A stretch of 31,610 nucleotides of DNA from JAHFUI01 sp041485905. Its GTDB lineage: Bacteria; Acidobacteriota; Vicinamibacteria; Vicinamibacterales; CAVVIG01. The stretch is taken from the NCBI GenBank assembly GCA_041485905.1, contig JBGPKK010000042.1, positions 1 to 31,610 of the forward strand, in the 5' to 3' direction. Below are positions 15,556 to 23,221 of this stretch, one piece after another; within the stretch, counting starts at the first letter, position 1; each line of letters begins with the position of its first letter. The position numbers were made by a program, and so were the translations under genes. The notes below the pieces were generated by a model. The model did no database searches, had not been told where the DNA came from, and saw nothing but the letters and a program-made list of their open reading frames with translations.

Positions 15556-17082
15556 ATGAACATACGTTTTACCGCAGTCGGTTGCGCGCTCGTTATTGGT
15601 GCGGTGGCCATCGGCGCCGCGCAGCAGACTCCACCCGCCGCTGCACCGGGAGGCCGCGGCCAGGCACCGGCTGCGAGAGGCGGAGCGACCGCGCCGCCGG
15701 CCGTCCAATGGTCGACGCCGCCAGCGCCCAGTGCCACGATGGCGCTCGACACCGGCGTTCAGCACATGGTGTGGGTTGTGCCGACCCGCGGATTCACTCA
15801 GCCCTGGGCCATGGCCTTCCTGCCCGATGGCGGCATCCTCGTCTCGGAACGTCCCGGGTGCTTACGAATCGTCCGCGGCGGAAGTCTCGATCCCCGGCAC
15901 GTCGCCGGTCTGCCGGCAATCCAGGCGGCCGGCCTCGCCGGCATGATGGACATCGCGCTGCATCCGCGCTTCGCAGAGAACCAACTGGTCTACTTCACGT
16001 ACCACAAGCCGGCTGCCACGACGACTGTGGCCGCGCTCCCACCGACCGGTCCCTGCGCTCCCGCGCAAGACGGTCGTGGCGGGAACGCCGCCGCCCCGGG
16101 CGGTCGCGGCGCCAACGCTGCCGGGACACCGGCCGCCGGTAATCCTGGGGCAGTGACGGCTGTTGTGCCCGCCGGTGGTCGCGCCGGCAACGCTCCAGCG
16201 ACGACGGTCGCGCCCGCCGGTGGTCGCGGCGGCGGAGGCGGGCAAGGCACGATCACGTTGGCGCATGGACGATGGGACGGGACGGCGCTCGTTGAGGTCA
16301 AGGACATCTTCTCGGCGATTCCCTCGGGTAATGCTTCGCGGATCGTCTTCGGCAAGGACGGCATGCTGTACATGACCGTCGGCTTCGGGGACATTCCTCC
16401 GCCCTATGTGAATGCCGCTGCTGCGCCGCCGCAGGATCCGAACAGCCTGGCCGGCAAGGTGCTGAGGCTCAAGGACGACGGCACAGTGCCGCCGGACAAT
16501 CCGTTCGTCGGCCGCGCCGGTTACCGGCCCGAGATCTTCACCATGGGCCACCGCAACTCGCTCGGCCTGGCGCTCAATCCGATCACCGGCGAAATCTGGG
16601 AGAGCGAGAACGGTGCGAACGGCGGTGACGAGGTCAGCGTGCTCCAGGCGGGCAAGAATTACGGATGGCCGGTCGTCAGCTTCGGCCGCTTCTATCTCGG
16701 GCCGAAAGTGTCAGACAAGACGTGGCAGGAAGGGATGGAACAGCCGACGATTTTCTGGGTGCCGGCCATCGCGACATCGGGTTTGGCCTTTTACACCGGC
16801 GACAAGTTTCCGAACTGGAAAAACAATCTGTTCGCGGGCGGCATGCGGCAGGGCGAGGTGCCGCGCTCCGGTCATCTCGAGCGGATTGATTTCAACGACA
16901 AGTGGGAGGAGCTTCACCGCGAATCGATGCTGCGCGAGCTGCAGCAGCGCATCCGTGATGTGCGTCAGGGGCCCGATGGGCTCTTGTACGTGCTGACCGC
17001 CGAAAACGACGGCGTGCTGATGCGGCTCGAACCGGCGCCCATGCCGCCTCCGCCAGCGCCTGCTGCGCGGGGTGGCCGCTAA
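15556..17082 (+). CDS. Secreted PQQ-dependent sugar dehydrogenase-like beta-propeller, copy 2, with a low-complexity insert
   Basis: The product is 508 aa from ATG 15556 with AAGGAGATAACG upstream. It parallels the 14224 protein along the propeller: QPWAMAFLPDGGILVSER, GLAGMMDIALHPRF, GHRNSLGLALNP, NGGDEVSVLQAGKNYGWP and IRDVRQGPDGLLYVLTAE. A signal peptide ends near GAAQQ. It differs by an insert of about 75 residues (about 153-230), made of Ala, Gly, Pro and Arg with motifs APGGRGANAAG and VVPAGGRAGNA, where copy 1 has only a short loop (KPGEKGAT). The C-terminus is also Pro/Ala/Arg-rich (APAARGGR). The pair is a tandem duplication that has diverged well beyond recent copying. The probable reaction is oxidation of a sugar or alcohol in the periplasm. 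Confidence 0.87.
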   Translation: MNIRFTAVGCALVIGAVAIGAAQQTPPAAAPGGRGQAPAARGGATAPPAVQWSTPPAPSATMALDTGVQHMVWVVPTRGFTQPWAMAFLPDGGILVSERPGCLRIVRGGSLDPRHVAGLPAIQAAGLAGMMDIALHPRFAENQLVYFTYHKPAATTTVAALPPTGPCAPAQDGRGGNAAAPGGRGANAAGTPAAGNPGAVTAVVPAGGRAGNAPATTVAPAGGRGGGGGQGTITLAHGRWDGTALVEVKDIFSAIPSGNASRIVFGKDGMLYMTVGFGDIPPPYVNAAAAPPQDPNSLAGKVLRLKDDGTVPPDNPFVGRAGYRPEIFTMGHRNSLGLALNPITGEIWESENGANGGDEVSVLQAGKNYGWPVVSFGRFYLGPKVSDKTWQEGMEQPTIFWVPAIATSGLAFYTGDKFPNWKNNLFAGGMRQGEVPRSGHLERIDFNDKWEELHRESMLRELQQRIRDVRQGPDGLLYVLTAENDGVLMRLEPAPMPPPPAPAARGGR

Positions 17083-17108
17083 ACCCCGCTATACCCCGCT
17101 AAACCACG

Positions 17109-18251
17109 ATGACGCCCCCATTTCGGGCGGAGCACATTGGAAGCCTGCTCCGCCCGGAAAAACTGCTCAAAGCGCGCGCCGCCGCCGAAGGGGATCAGTA
17201 TCGCCATGCCAGCGGTCCCCTCAGTTACGTGCAGCTCAAGGACATGGAAGACGAGGCCATTCGGGACGCGGTGCGCCTGCAGGAAGACGTGGGCCTCGAT
17301 GTGGTCACCGACGGCGAGTTCCGGCGGCGTTCGTGGTTTCAGGACTTCCTGTTATCCATTTCCGGAACGGCGATCACATTCATTGAGTCGTCGCAAACCG
17401 TCTCCGCCGCGCTGCCGTTTCAGGACGATTCATCCATCGACAAGTTGCCGGGGCACATCGTCCAGGTGCAGCAGAAGTTGACGCGTCAGAGGCCCGCATT
17501 CGCGGACCACTTCGCGTTTGTGAGGGGCGTTACCACCAGGACTCCGAAAGTCAGCCTCCCGTCCCCGACGATGCTGCATTTCTGGGGTGGGCGAGCGGCC
17601 ATCGACCCGAAGGTGTATCCGGAGCTCGGCGAGTTCTGGGACGATGCCGTGAAAATCTGGATCGCGGAAATCGAGGCGCTGCACCAGCTCGGTTGCCGCT
17701 ACGTCCAGATCGACGACGTCACGTTTCCGTTGATGTGCGATCCGCACGGACAGGACGCCCTGCGAAAACGCGGCGACGACCCGAAGCAGATGCTGGAGAC
17801 CTATGCCGGCGTTCTGAATCGCATCGCGGCGGGCGCGCCCAAGGGCGTGACGATCGGCATGCACATGTGCCGCGGCAATAATCGCGGTAAGTGGATGGGC
17901 GCCGGCGGGTACGAGTACGTAAGCGAAGTCGTCTTTCGAAACATCAACATCAATAACTTCTTCATGGAGTACGACACCGATCGCGCCGGCGATTTTCAGC
18001 CGCTACGTCACGTCCCTCCAGGCAAGACCGTCATCCTCGGTCTGGTCTCAACCAAGACGCCGACGCTCGAATCCCGCGACCTCGTCAGGCGGCGGATCGA
18101 CGAGGCCTCCAGATATCTGCCGCTCGATCAGTTATGCCTGAGCCCGCAGTGCGGGTTTGCGAGCAATTTCATGGGCAACCCGCTGACGATCGACGACGAG
18201 CGGCGGAAGCTGTCGCTGGTGGTTGAGACCGCCCGCGAAGTCTGGGGCTAA
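17109..18251 (+). CDS. MetE-core (YxjG-like) methyltransferase with complete zinc ligand set
   Basis: The product is 380 aa, the size of stand-alone MetE C-terminal-domain proteins such as Bacillus YxjG/YxjH. The TIM-barrel markers are AEHIGSLLRP at the start, VVTDGEFRRRSWFQDF, YVQIDDVTFPLMC, then GMHMCRGNNRGKWMGAGGY and LSPQCGFASNF. The four zinc ligands of cobalamin-independent methionine synthase can be matched to His252, Cys254, Glu287 and Cys348. The family passes methyl groups from a folate or other donor to a thiol, usually homocysteine. With the LigM-like gene about 6 kb away it could use 5-methyl-tetrahydrofolate, but donor and acceptor are inferred. The ATG at 17109 has no Shine-Dalgarno; the bases before it hold two copies of CCCCGCTA. 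The extradiol dioxygenase starts 8 bases after its stop. Confidence 0.85.
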   Translation: MTPPFRAEHIGSLLRPEKLLKARAAAEGDQYRHASGPLSYVQLKDMEDEAIRDAVRLQEDVGLDVVTDGEFRRRSWFQDFLLSISGTAITFIESSQTVSAALPFQDDSSIDKLPGHIVQVQQKLTRQRPAFADHFAFVRGVTTRTPKVSLPSPTMLHFWGGRAAIDPKVYPELGEFWDDAVKIWIAEIEALHQLGCRYVQIDDVTFPLMCDPHGQDALRKRGDDPKQMLETYAGVLNRIAAGAPKGVTIGMHMCRGNNRGKWMGAGGYEYVSEVVFRNININNFFMEYDTDRAGDFQPLRHVPPGKTVILGLVSTKTPTLESRDLVRRRIDEASRYLPLDQLCLSPQCGFASNFMGNPLTIDDERRKLSLVVETAREVWG

Positions 18252-18259
18252 TCAGGAAC

Positions 18260-19258
18260 ATGGAACTTCAATCGCTCGGCTATGTCGGCGTGCGAGGCGA
18301 CATCGACGACTGGGCGGACTTCGGCGTGAAGTTCCTCGGCATGCAGCTGGTCGATCGAAGCCGTTCGACGCTGACCTTCCGCATGGACGATCGCCGTCAG
18401 CGCGTGGTCGTCCAGGGTGGCGCAGGCGTGGGCGCGGCGTTTCTTGGATGGGAAGTCGCCGATGGTGCGGCGCTCGACGCGCTGGCCGCCCGTCTCGAGA
18501 CCGCCGGTGTGGGCGTGCGGCGGATGCCGAGGGCGATCGCGGAAGAGCGGCGCGTCAAGGACATCATCCAATTCGACGACCCGGTCGGTAATGCGCTCGA
18601 AGCGTTCCACGGCGCCCAAATCGCGACCGATCCCTTCCGTCCCGGGCGGCCGATTTCCGGTTTCCGCACGGGCCCGCTCGGAATGGGTCACGTCGTGATG
18701 AACGTCGTGCGGATCGATCAGGTGCTGCCGTTCTATCAGAACCTTCTCGGATTCCGGCTGAGCGACTACACGCTGCGTCCCTTCAAGGCGTACTTTCTCC
18801 ATCTCAATCCCAGACATCACAGTTTCGCGATCATCGAGACTGGACAAAACAGCGTCCACCACATCATGGTGGAGCTTTTCATGCTGGACGATGTGGGGCA
18901 GGCGTACGACCTGGCCCTCGGCGAGGAAGGCCGCGTGGCGACCACGCTCGGCCGCCACTCGAACGACCTCATGACCTCGTTCTACGCACGGACGCCGTCG
19001 GGGTTCTTCGTCGAGTGTGGATGGGGCGGCCGGTCGATTGACCCGCGGACCTGGACGCCCGTCGAGATGACCTGCGGCCCGAGTCTGTGGGGCCACGACC
19101 GCGACTGGCTGACACCCCAACGGCGCAGCGAAGCGCGCGAGCTGCGGCTGCGCGCAGCCGCCGACGGTCTGCGCGAGCCGGTGAACGTCATGGAAGGTAA
19201 TTACACGCTCGCGCCCGGGACGTGCCCATGGTGGGACGCGGCGCAGCGCCTAAAGTAG
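18260..19258 (+). CDS. Type I extradiol dioxygenase (BphC/VOC family)
   Basis: The product is 332 aa with two vicinal-oxygen-chelate domains. The C-terminal domain has the Fe(II) triad His144 (LGMGHVVMNV), His201 (VHHIMVELF) and Glu252 (SGFFVECGW). Catalytic-histidine candidates His186/His187 lie in LNPRHHSFAII. The N-terminal domain (about 1-130) keeps the fold but not the metal site, as usual. These enzymes open catechol-type rings next to the two hydroxyls; biphenyl-diol, 2,3-dihydroxybenzoate-type or larger catechols are typical substrates. It starts 8 bases after the MetE-core gene and precedes the aromatic-acid transporter, so it probably acts on the imported or demethylated aromatic. 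Its TAG stop directly abuts the hairpin at 19259. Confidence 0.88.
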   Translation: MELQSLGYVGVRGDIDDWADFGVKFLGMQLVDRSRSTLTFRMDDRRQRVVVQGGAGVGAAFLGWEVADGAALDALAARLETAGVGVRRMPRAIAEERRVKDIIQFDDPVGNALEAFHGAQIATDPFRPGRPISGFRTGPLGMGHVVMNVVRIDQVLPFYQNLLGFRLSDYTLRPFKAYFLHLNPRHHSFAIIETGQNSVHHIMVELFMLDDVGQAYDLALGEEGRVATTLGRHSNDLMTSFYARTPSGFFVECGWGGRSIDPRTWTPVEMTCGPSLWGHDRDWLTPQRRSEARELRLRAAADGLREPVNVMEGNYTLAPGTCPWWDAAQRLK

Positions 19259-19280
19259 GGCGGACCTTATTAGGTCCGCC
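19259..19280. repeat. CT..AG hairpin between the extradiol dioxygenase and transporter genes
   Basis: A perfect 9-bp stem of GGCGGACCT and AGGTCCGCC encloses TATT. It begins at the base after the TAG stop of the dioxygenase gene and lies 37 bases before the transporter ATG. It shares its core with 3451-3479. Confidence 0.8.
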
Positions 19281-19317
19281 TTACGGCCGTGCGGTTGAGG
19301 GATTGAGAGGCTCACAT

Positions 19318-20691
19318 ATGGCGACGCCAGGCGCGGGGGGCAACGAGATCAGGATCGCGGACGTCATCGACCGGAGCAAGATCGGATCGCTGCAGGTCAC
19401 GTTGTTCATCCTCTGCGCGGCGTGTCTGATCATGGACGGCTTCGACGTGCAGGCGGTCGGGTACGTCGCGCCGTCGATCATCAAGGAATGGAAAATCCCG
19501 GGGTCGACGCTGGGCAACATGCTCGCGTCCGGCAATTTCGGCGTTCTCGTGGGTTCGCTGCTCTTCACGATGCTGGCCGACAAGATCGGGCGCCGCCCTG
19601 TGCTGATTGCGGCGACGTTCTATTTCTCGGTGCTTACGCTGGCGACGGGTCTGGTCAGCTCGGTGCAACAGATGATCGTCGTGCGCTTCGTCGCCGGGTT
19701 GGGCCTCGGCTGCATCATCCCGAACGCCACCGCGCTCATCGGCGAGTACAGCCCGCGGCGCCTTCGTGTCACGCTGATGGCGACGATCTCGGTCGGATTC
19801 ACGGCCGGTGCGGCGTTTGGCGGCTTCGTGTCCGCCTTGCTGATCCCCGCATTTGGCTGGCGATCGGTATTTTATTTCGGCGGCGCGATCCCGCTGGTGA
19901 TTGCGGTCCTGATGGTCCGGTCGCTCCCCGAGTCGCTGCAGTTCATGGCGCTCCAGGGACGGAAGAACCGCGACCGGCTGGCTGGCTGGTTGACGCGCAT
20001 CGACCCCACAGTCCCGGTCACTCCGACCACGGAGTACGTGATCCACGAGGAAAACCGCGGCGGTGTTCCGGCCATGCACCTCTTTCGTGAGGGCCGCACG
20101 CTCGGAACGATCCTGCTGTGGGTCATCAACTTCATGAATATCTTCAACCTGTACGTGCTGTCGGGATGGATGCCGCAGGTGGCCGCGCAGCTCGGCTATT
20201 CCACACGGATGGCGGTACTGATGGGCACGACCGTCCAGGTCGGCGGTACGCTGGGCACGTTCTGGTTGACGTACTTGATCGGACGATTGGGCTTCATTCG
20301 CGTGCTGACCCCGTGCTTCGCCGTCGCGTGCATCAGCATTGCGCTCATCGGACAGCCGGGTCTGGCGCCGTGGCTGCTGTTTCTCATCGTCTTCGTCGCG
20401 GGATCGTGCGTCGTGGGAGGTCAGCCGACGGTCAACGCGCTGTCGGGCAGCTATTACCCGACGTATCTTCGGTCGACGGGGATTGGCTGGGGCCTCGGGA
20501 TCGGCCGCGCCGGGGCGATCGTCGGGCCCTGGCTCGTCGGTCAGTTCATGGCAGCGAAGTGGTCGATCCACGACATCTTCTACGCGTCGGCCATTCCCGC
20601 GTTGATCTCGGCCATCGTCATGCTGTCGCTGCACTGGGTCATGCGGTCGACCACCTCGCGCGCGCGGCCCAGCGAAATCGTGGCGCACTGA
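19318..20691 (+). CDS. MFS transporter, aromatic acid:H+ symporter (AAHS) family
   Basis: The product is 457 aa from ATG 19318, with GAGAGG seven bases upstream. An earlier in-frame start would run through the hairpin repeat and is unlikely. Twelve membrane segments can be placed. The first carries MDGFDVQAVGYVAPSI, close to the DGFD motif typical of PcaK, BenK and VanK-type carriers, where the Asp is needed for transport. The MFS loop motif appears as LADKIGRRPVL, and PNATALIGEYSPRRLR follows the fourth helix as in this family. It likely brings benzoate, hydroxybenzoate or vanillate-type acids through the inner membrane with protons. It closes the group MetE-core, extradiol dioxygenase, transporter. 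The exact substrate cannot be read. Confidence 0.88.
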   Translation: MATPGAGGNEIRIADVIDRSKIGSLQVTLFILCAACLIMDGFDVQAVGYVAPSIIKEWKIPGSTLGNMLASGNFGVLVGSLLFTMLADKIGRRPVLIAATFYFSVLTLATGLVSSVQQMIVVRFVAGLGLGCIIPNATALIGEYSPRRLRVTLMATISVGFTAGAAFGGFVSALLIPAFGWRSVFYFGGAIPLVIAVLMVRSLPESLQFMALQGRKNRDRLAGWLTRIDPTVPVTPTTEYVIHEENRGGVPAMHLFREGRTLGTILLWVINFMNIFNLYVLSGWMPQVAAQLGYSTRMAVLMGTTVQVGGTLGTFWLTYLIGRLGFIRVLTPCFAVACISIALIGQPGLAPWLLFLIVFVAGSCVVGGQPTVNALSGSYYPTYLRSTGIGWGLGIGRAGAIVGPWLVGQFMAAKWSIHDIFYASAIPALISAIVMLSLHWVMRSTTSRARPSEIVAH

Positions 20692-20703
20692 ACGCTAACG
20701 CGA

Positions 20704-20796
20704 TGCTGGCTGCTTGGTGCCCGGTGCTTGATGCTGGGTGCGCATGCTGAATGGTGAGCACCAGCACTGAGCACGCAGCACCGAGCACAGAGCACG
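20704..20796. repeat. Inverted heptamer array D (GCACNNA type) between convergent genes
   Basis: Left units read as NNGGTGC-type heptamers (TTGGTGC, CCGGTGC, TTGATGC, TGGGTGC). Right units read as GCACNNA heptamers (GCACTGA, GCACGCA, GCACCGA, GCACAGA). The arms are complementary and meet near GGTGAGCACC at 20753-20762. The array ends exactly at the TAG stop codon of the minus-strand gene at 20797. Unit sequence differs from the other arrays, but period and symmetry are the same. Confidence 0.75.
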
Positions 20797-21831
20797 CTAC
20801 CGTGATTCGCCGGCCCGGGCGGCGCTGAGGATGTTGCTCAGGCCGTAGTTGCCTTCATGGCATCCGTACTCGAAGACCGGTTGCGTGCCGTCCTTCGTCA
20901 GGTTCATCGCGAACGTCCACGGTCTGGTCCACGTGCGTGGGTCGTCCAGGGTGACTGACCACTCGACGGTCGTCGGGCCGGAGGGCGTGAATCGTTCGAC
21001 GATGCGAAGGTTGGCGGTCGCGCCCCGATCCGGCGATCCGTAGCCGACGATGTCGGCCGACATCCTGCCGTTGAAATTCGTGGTCTCCACGACCAGGGTG
21101 TTGCCGTCCCAGCGGCCGCGCGGATCGCCCATGTACAGACGGATGTCTTTGCTGACGTGTGGGCGGCCGTCGAGCGGAATCACCCGCGTCTCGTGAATCA
21201 TCTCGTAGCGGATCGCGACGAACCCCGGGCCCTGCACGATCTGGTACGAGTTGCCGTAGATCGCCGGCATCATCGAGCCGGGCACTCCCCGCGTGATGCA
21301 GCGATCGTACAGGCTGCGGTCTTCCGCTGCATCGGACTCTCCGCGCCCTTGCCGCGCCAATCTGAGCGCCGCCGCGCGCTGCTGCGCGTCTGGCGTCAGC
21401 GACGGAATCTTCCCGTCCGCCGGATCGACGATCAGCCACGCGCGGCTGTTCTTCGCGCCGTAGTATTCATACCAGTGCACCGGACCGGCGCCCGTCTCGG
21501 CGCCGCCGATGCCGGGCGCGCGCTCGGCCGCGTCCTGTTGCCGCTGCCTGACGATGCCGGCGAACTCCGACTCCTGGATCTGGTCAATCGTCTTGCCCTG
21601 GAACTGGCTCGGCCGCTCCATCGGGATGCCGTTCTCGTCCCTGTTCGTGTAGGCACCCTGCAGGTCGGGGTCGCCCCAGGGCGTGCGCGATGGCGACCAG
21701 GTCCTGACCCTTGCGGTCGTGGGTGTCGATGCCTTCGCAGGCGCCTGGCCCGCGAGCGCGGCCGACCCCAGCGCGATCGCCGTCGCAACGGCTGCGAGAC
21801 GGCATGTGAAAGCGAGATGCTGATTGTCCAT
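20797..21831 (-). CDS. Secreted protein of unknown function, family member 4
   Basis: The product is 344 aa from ATG 21831, preceded by AGAGGG. A signal peptide ends near ALAGQA. The mature N-terminus TPWGDPDLQGAYTNRDENG with GIPMERP is a signature I associate with a large Acidobacteriota secreted family. The core has CITRGVPGSMMPAIYGNSYQ, GPGFVAIRYEMIHETRVIPL, RLYMGDPRGRWDGNTLVVET and a C-terminal TLDDPRTWTRPW with YGCHEGNYGLSNIL. The strand pattern and WDGNTLVVETTNF resemble the three shorter proteins at 3538-7185, and I regard them as one broad group, with less certainty for this one. The reaction, if any, is unknown. It faces away from the second MetE-core gene. Confidence 0.82.
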   Translation of the reverse strand: MDNQHLAFTCRLAAVATAIALGSAALAGQAPAKASTPTTARVRTWSPSRTPWGDPDLQGAYTNRDENGIPMERPSQFQGKTIDQIQESEFAGIVRQRQQDAAERAPGIGGAETGAGPVHWYEYYGAKNSRAWLIVDPADGKIPSLTPDAQQRAAALRLARQGRGESDAAEDRSLYDRCITRGVPGSMMPAIYGNSYQIVQGPGFVAIRYEMIHETRVIPLDGRPHVSKDIRLYMGDPRGRWDGNTLVVETTNFNGRMSADIVGYGSPDRGATANLRIVERFTPSGPTTVEWSVTLDDPRTWTRPWTFAMNLTKDGTQPVFEYGCHEGNYGLSNILSAARAGESR

Positions 21832-21865
21832 CCCTCTAATCTACCGCGATTTCGACCCCGCGCGG

Positions 21866-21895
21866 TTGACGTCGTCGTTCGGTGTGGGGTAGCAT
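21866..21895 (+). promoter_or_regulatory. Candidate sigma-70-like promoter for the 22009 gene group
   Basis: TTGACG at 21866-21871 is followed after 18 bases by TAGCAT at 21890-21895. A separate TACAAT at 21964-21969 could be another -10. The spacer between the divergent genes (21832-22008) holds nothing else that I recognise. Weak evidence, by eye. Confidence 0.35.
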
Positions 21896-22008
21896 CCTTC
21901 GGCCTTTCGGGCACGTATGCCGCGCAGGGAAGTCCATCCGCCCGCGTCACCGACCGACACGAGTACAATGAGCGGCTGGCATCGACACGCCTAACAACAG
22001 AGGGACCC

Positions 22009-23121
22009 ATGGCCACGAAGATAGTCGACACTCTTCTCCCGACAACCATGGTCGGGTCATATCCCCGTCCTCATTGGTTCAAGCATCAGTTGCTCGGCCG
22101 CGACATTCGAGTCGCGTTCAAGGAAGTCCAGCACGAAGAGGCGTACGACGACGCCGTGGCCACGGTGATCCGTGATCAGGAAGACGCGGGACTCGACATC
22201 GTGACCGACGGCAACATGTGGTACGACGACTACGTCGGTGTCATCGGATCGTTCTGCTGGTACATGTACGAGCGGATCGGCGGGTTCGAGCATGCGAGAG
22301 AGCCGCATCCCTTATATGTCAATGCCGATGCGAGCCTGGGGAAGGACATCCTCGACGACTGGGGCGGCGTCATCAACAGCGGTCCGGTGTCGCGCGGGCC
22401 GATCCGACTCGCGGACTTATATAAGGTCGCCAGGAAGCACGCGAAGGTACCGCTCAAGGTTTCGGTCGGGGCCGGCCCGGCGAATCTGGCCTGGCATGTG
22501 CACTTCAAGCATTACAAGAACGCGAAGGAACTGAGCTTTGCGTTGGCGCCGATCTTTAACGCCGAGATGAAAGATCTCGTCGCCGCCGGCGCCAAGTACC
22601 TGCAGTTCGAAGACCTGGGCGCGTGGCTGCCGCTCTTCACCAACGACAAGAACGACTACAAGTGGATCAGGGAAGTTGTCGAACAGTGCTGTGACGGCGT
22701 CAACGCGAAGATCGGCTGGCACTTCTGTTTCGGCAACGCGTGGGGCAACGACATTCTGAGCGCCAATTTCCCCGAAGGGTACCAGACGGTTCTTCCGTAT
22801 TTCTTCGAGACGAAGGGCATCGACGAGTTCGTGCTCGACTACGCGAATCGCGATATGGCGGGGGTGGAGTTCCTGAAGAATCTGCCGAAGGACAAGGGCG
22901 TCCAGATTGGCGTGCTCGACATCCGCACGAATGCGATCGAGACGCCGCAGCAGATCGTCGGCCGGATCAAGAAGGTCCTGGCCGTCGTCCCGGCCGAGAA
23001 GGTGACGCTGACCTCGGATTGCGGCATGAAGCCGCTGGCCCGGATGGTTGCGAAGTTCAAGCTGAGGGCGCTCGCCGATGCCGCGAAGATCGTGCGCGGC
23101 GAGCTGATGGGGGTCAAGTAG
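22009..23121 (+). CDS. MetE-core methyltransferase paralogue with Glu-to-Asp zinc ligand
   Basis: The product is 370 aa from ATG 22009, with AGAGGGA a few bases upstream. The barrel markers are TTMVGSYPRPHWFK, QEDAGLDIVTDGNMWYDDY, YLQFEDLGAWLPLF, IGWHFCFGNAWGND and LTSDCGMKPLARM. Zinc ligands can be matched to His238, Cys240 and Cys338, but the usual glutamate is Asp277 (FVLDYANRDM). It is only distantly related to the 17109 protein, so this is not a recent duplication. The family normally moves methyl groups to a thiol. With two such proteins in a cluster containing a folate-dependent O-demethylase, use of the methyl of 5-methyl-tetrahydrofolate is an attractive guess. It leads a long plus-strand run. 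Confidence 0.83.
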   Translation: MATKIVDTLLPTTMVGSYPRPHWFKHQLLGRDIRVAFKEVQHEEAYDDAVATVIRDQEDAGLDIVTDGNMWYDDYVGVIGSFCWYMYERIGGFEHAREPHPLYVNADASLGKDILDDWGGVINSGPVSRGPIRLADLYKVARKHAKVPLKVSVGAGPANLAWHVHFKHYKNAKELSFALAPIFNAEMKDLVAAGAKYLQFEDLGAWLPLFTNDKNDYKWIREVVEQCCDGVNAKIGWHFCFGNAWGNDILSANFPEGYQTVLPYFFETKGIDEFVLDYANRDMAGVEFLKNLPKDKGVQIGVLDIRTNAIETPQQIVGRIKKVLAVVPAEKVTLTSDCGMKPLARMVAKFKLRALADAAKIVRGELMGVK

Positions 23122-23133
23122 CTAACAACGTAT

Positions 23134-23209
23134 AGGGCAAAGGGCATAGGGCAAAGGGCAGAGCGCAAAGCGTGGTTCTGCCCTCTGCGCTTTGCCCTCT
23201 GCACTTCAG
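23134..23209. repeat. Inverted heptamer array B (GGGCAAA type)
   Basis: Left units are AGGGCAA, AGGGCAT, AGGGCAA, AGGGCAG, AGCGCAA; the right arm reads TCTGCCC, TCTGCGC, TTTGCCC, TCTGCAC. The arms are largely complementary. The array lies between two genes in the same direction and ends just before the AGAGGA ribosome-binding site of the 23222 gene. Confidence 0.8.
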
Positions 23210-23221
23210 AGAGGACAGATT

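Noticed and set aside
19312..20688. A 458-codon open frame on the minus strand, opposite the MFS transporter
   Set aside because: It is full of Arg, His, Asp and Gln with no hydrophobic core or motif; it mirrors the transporter codons.
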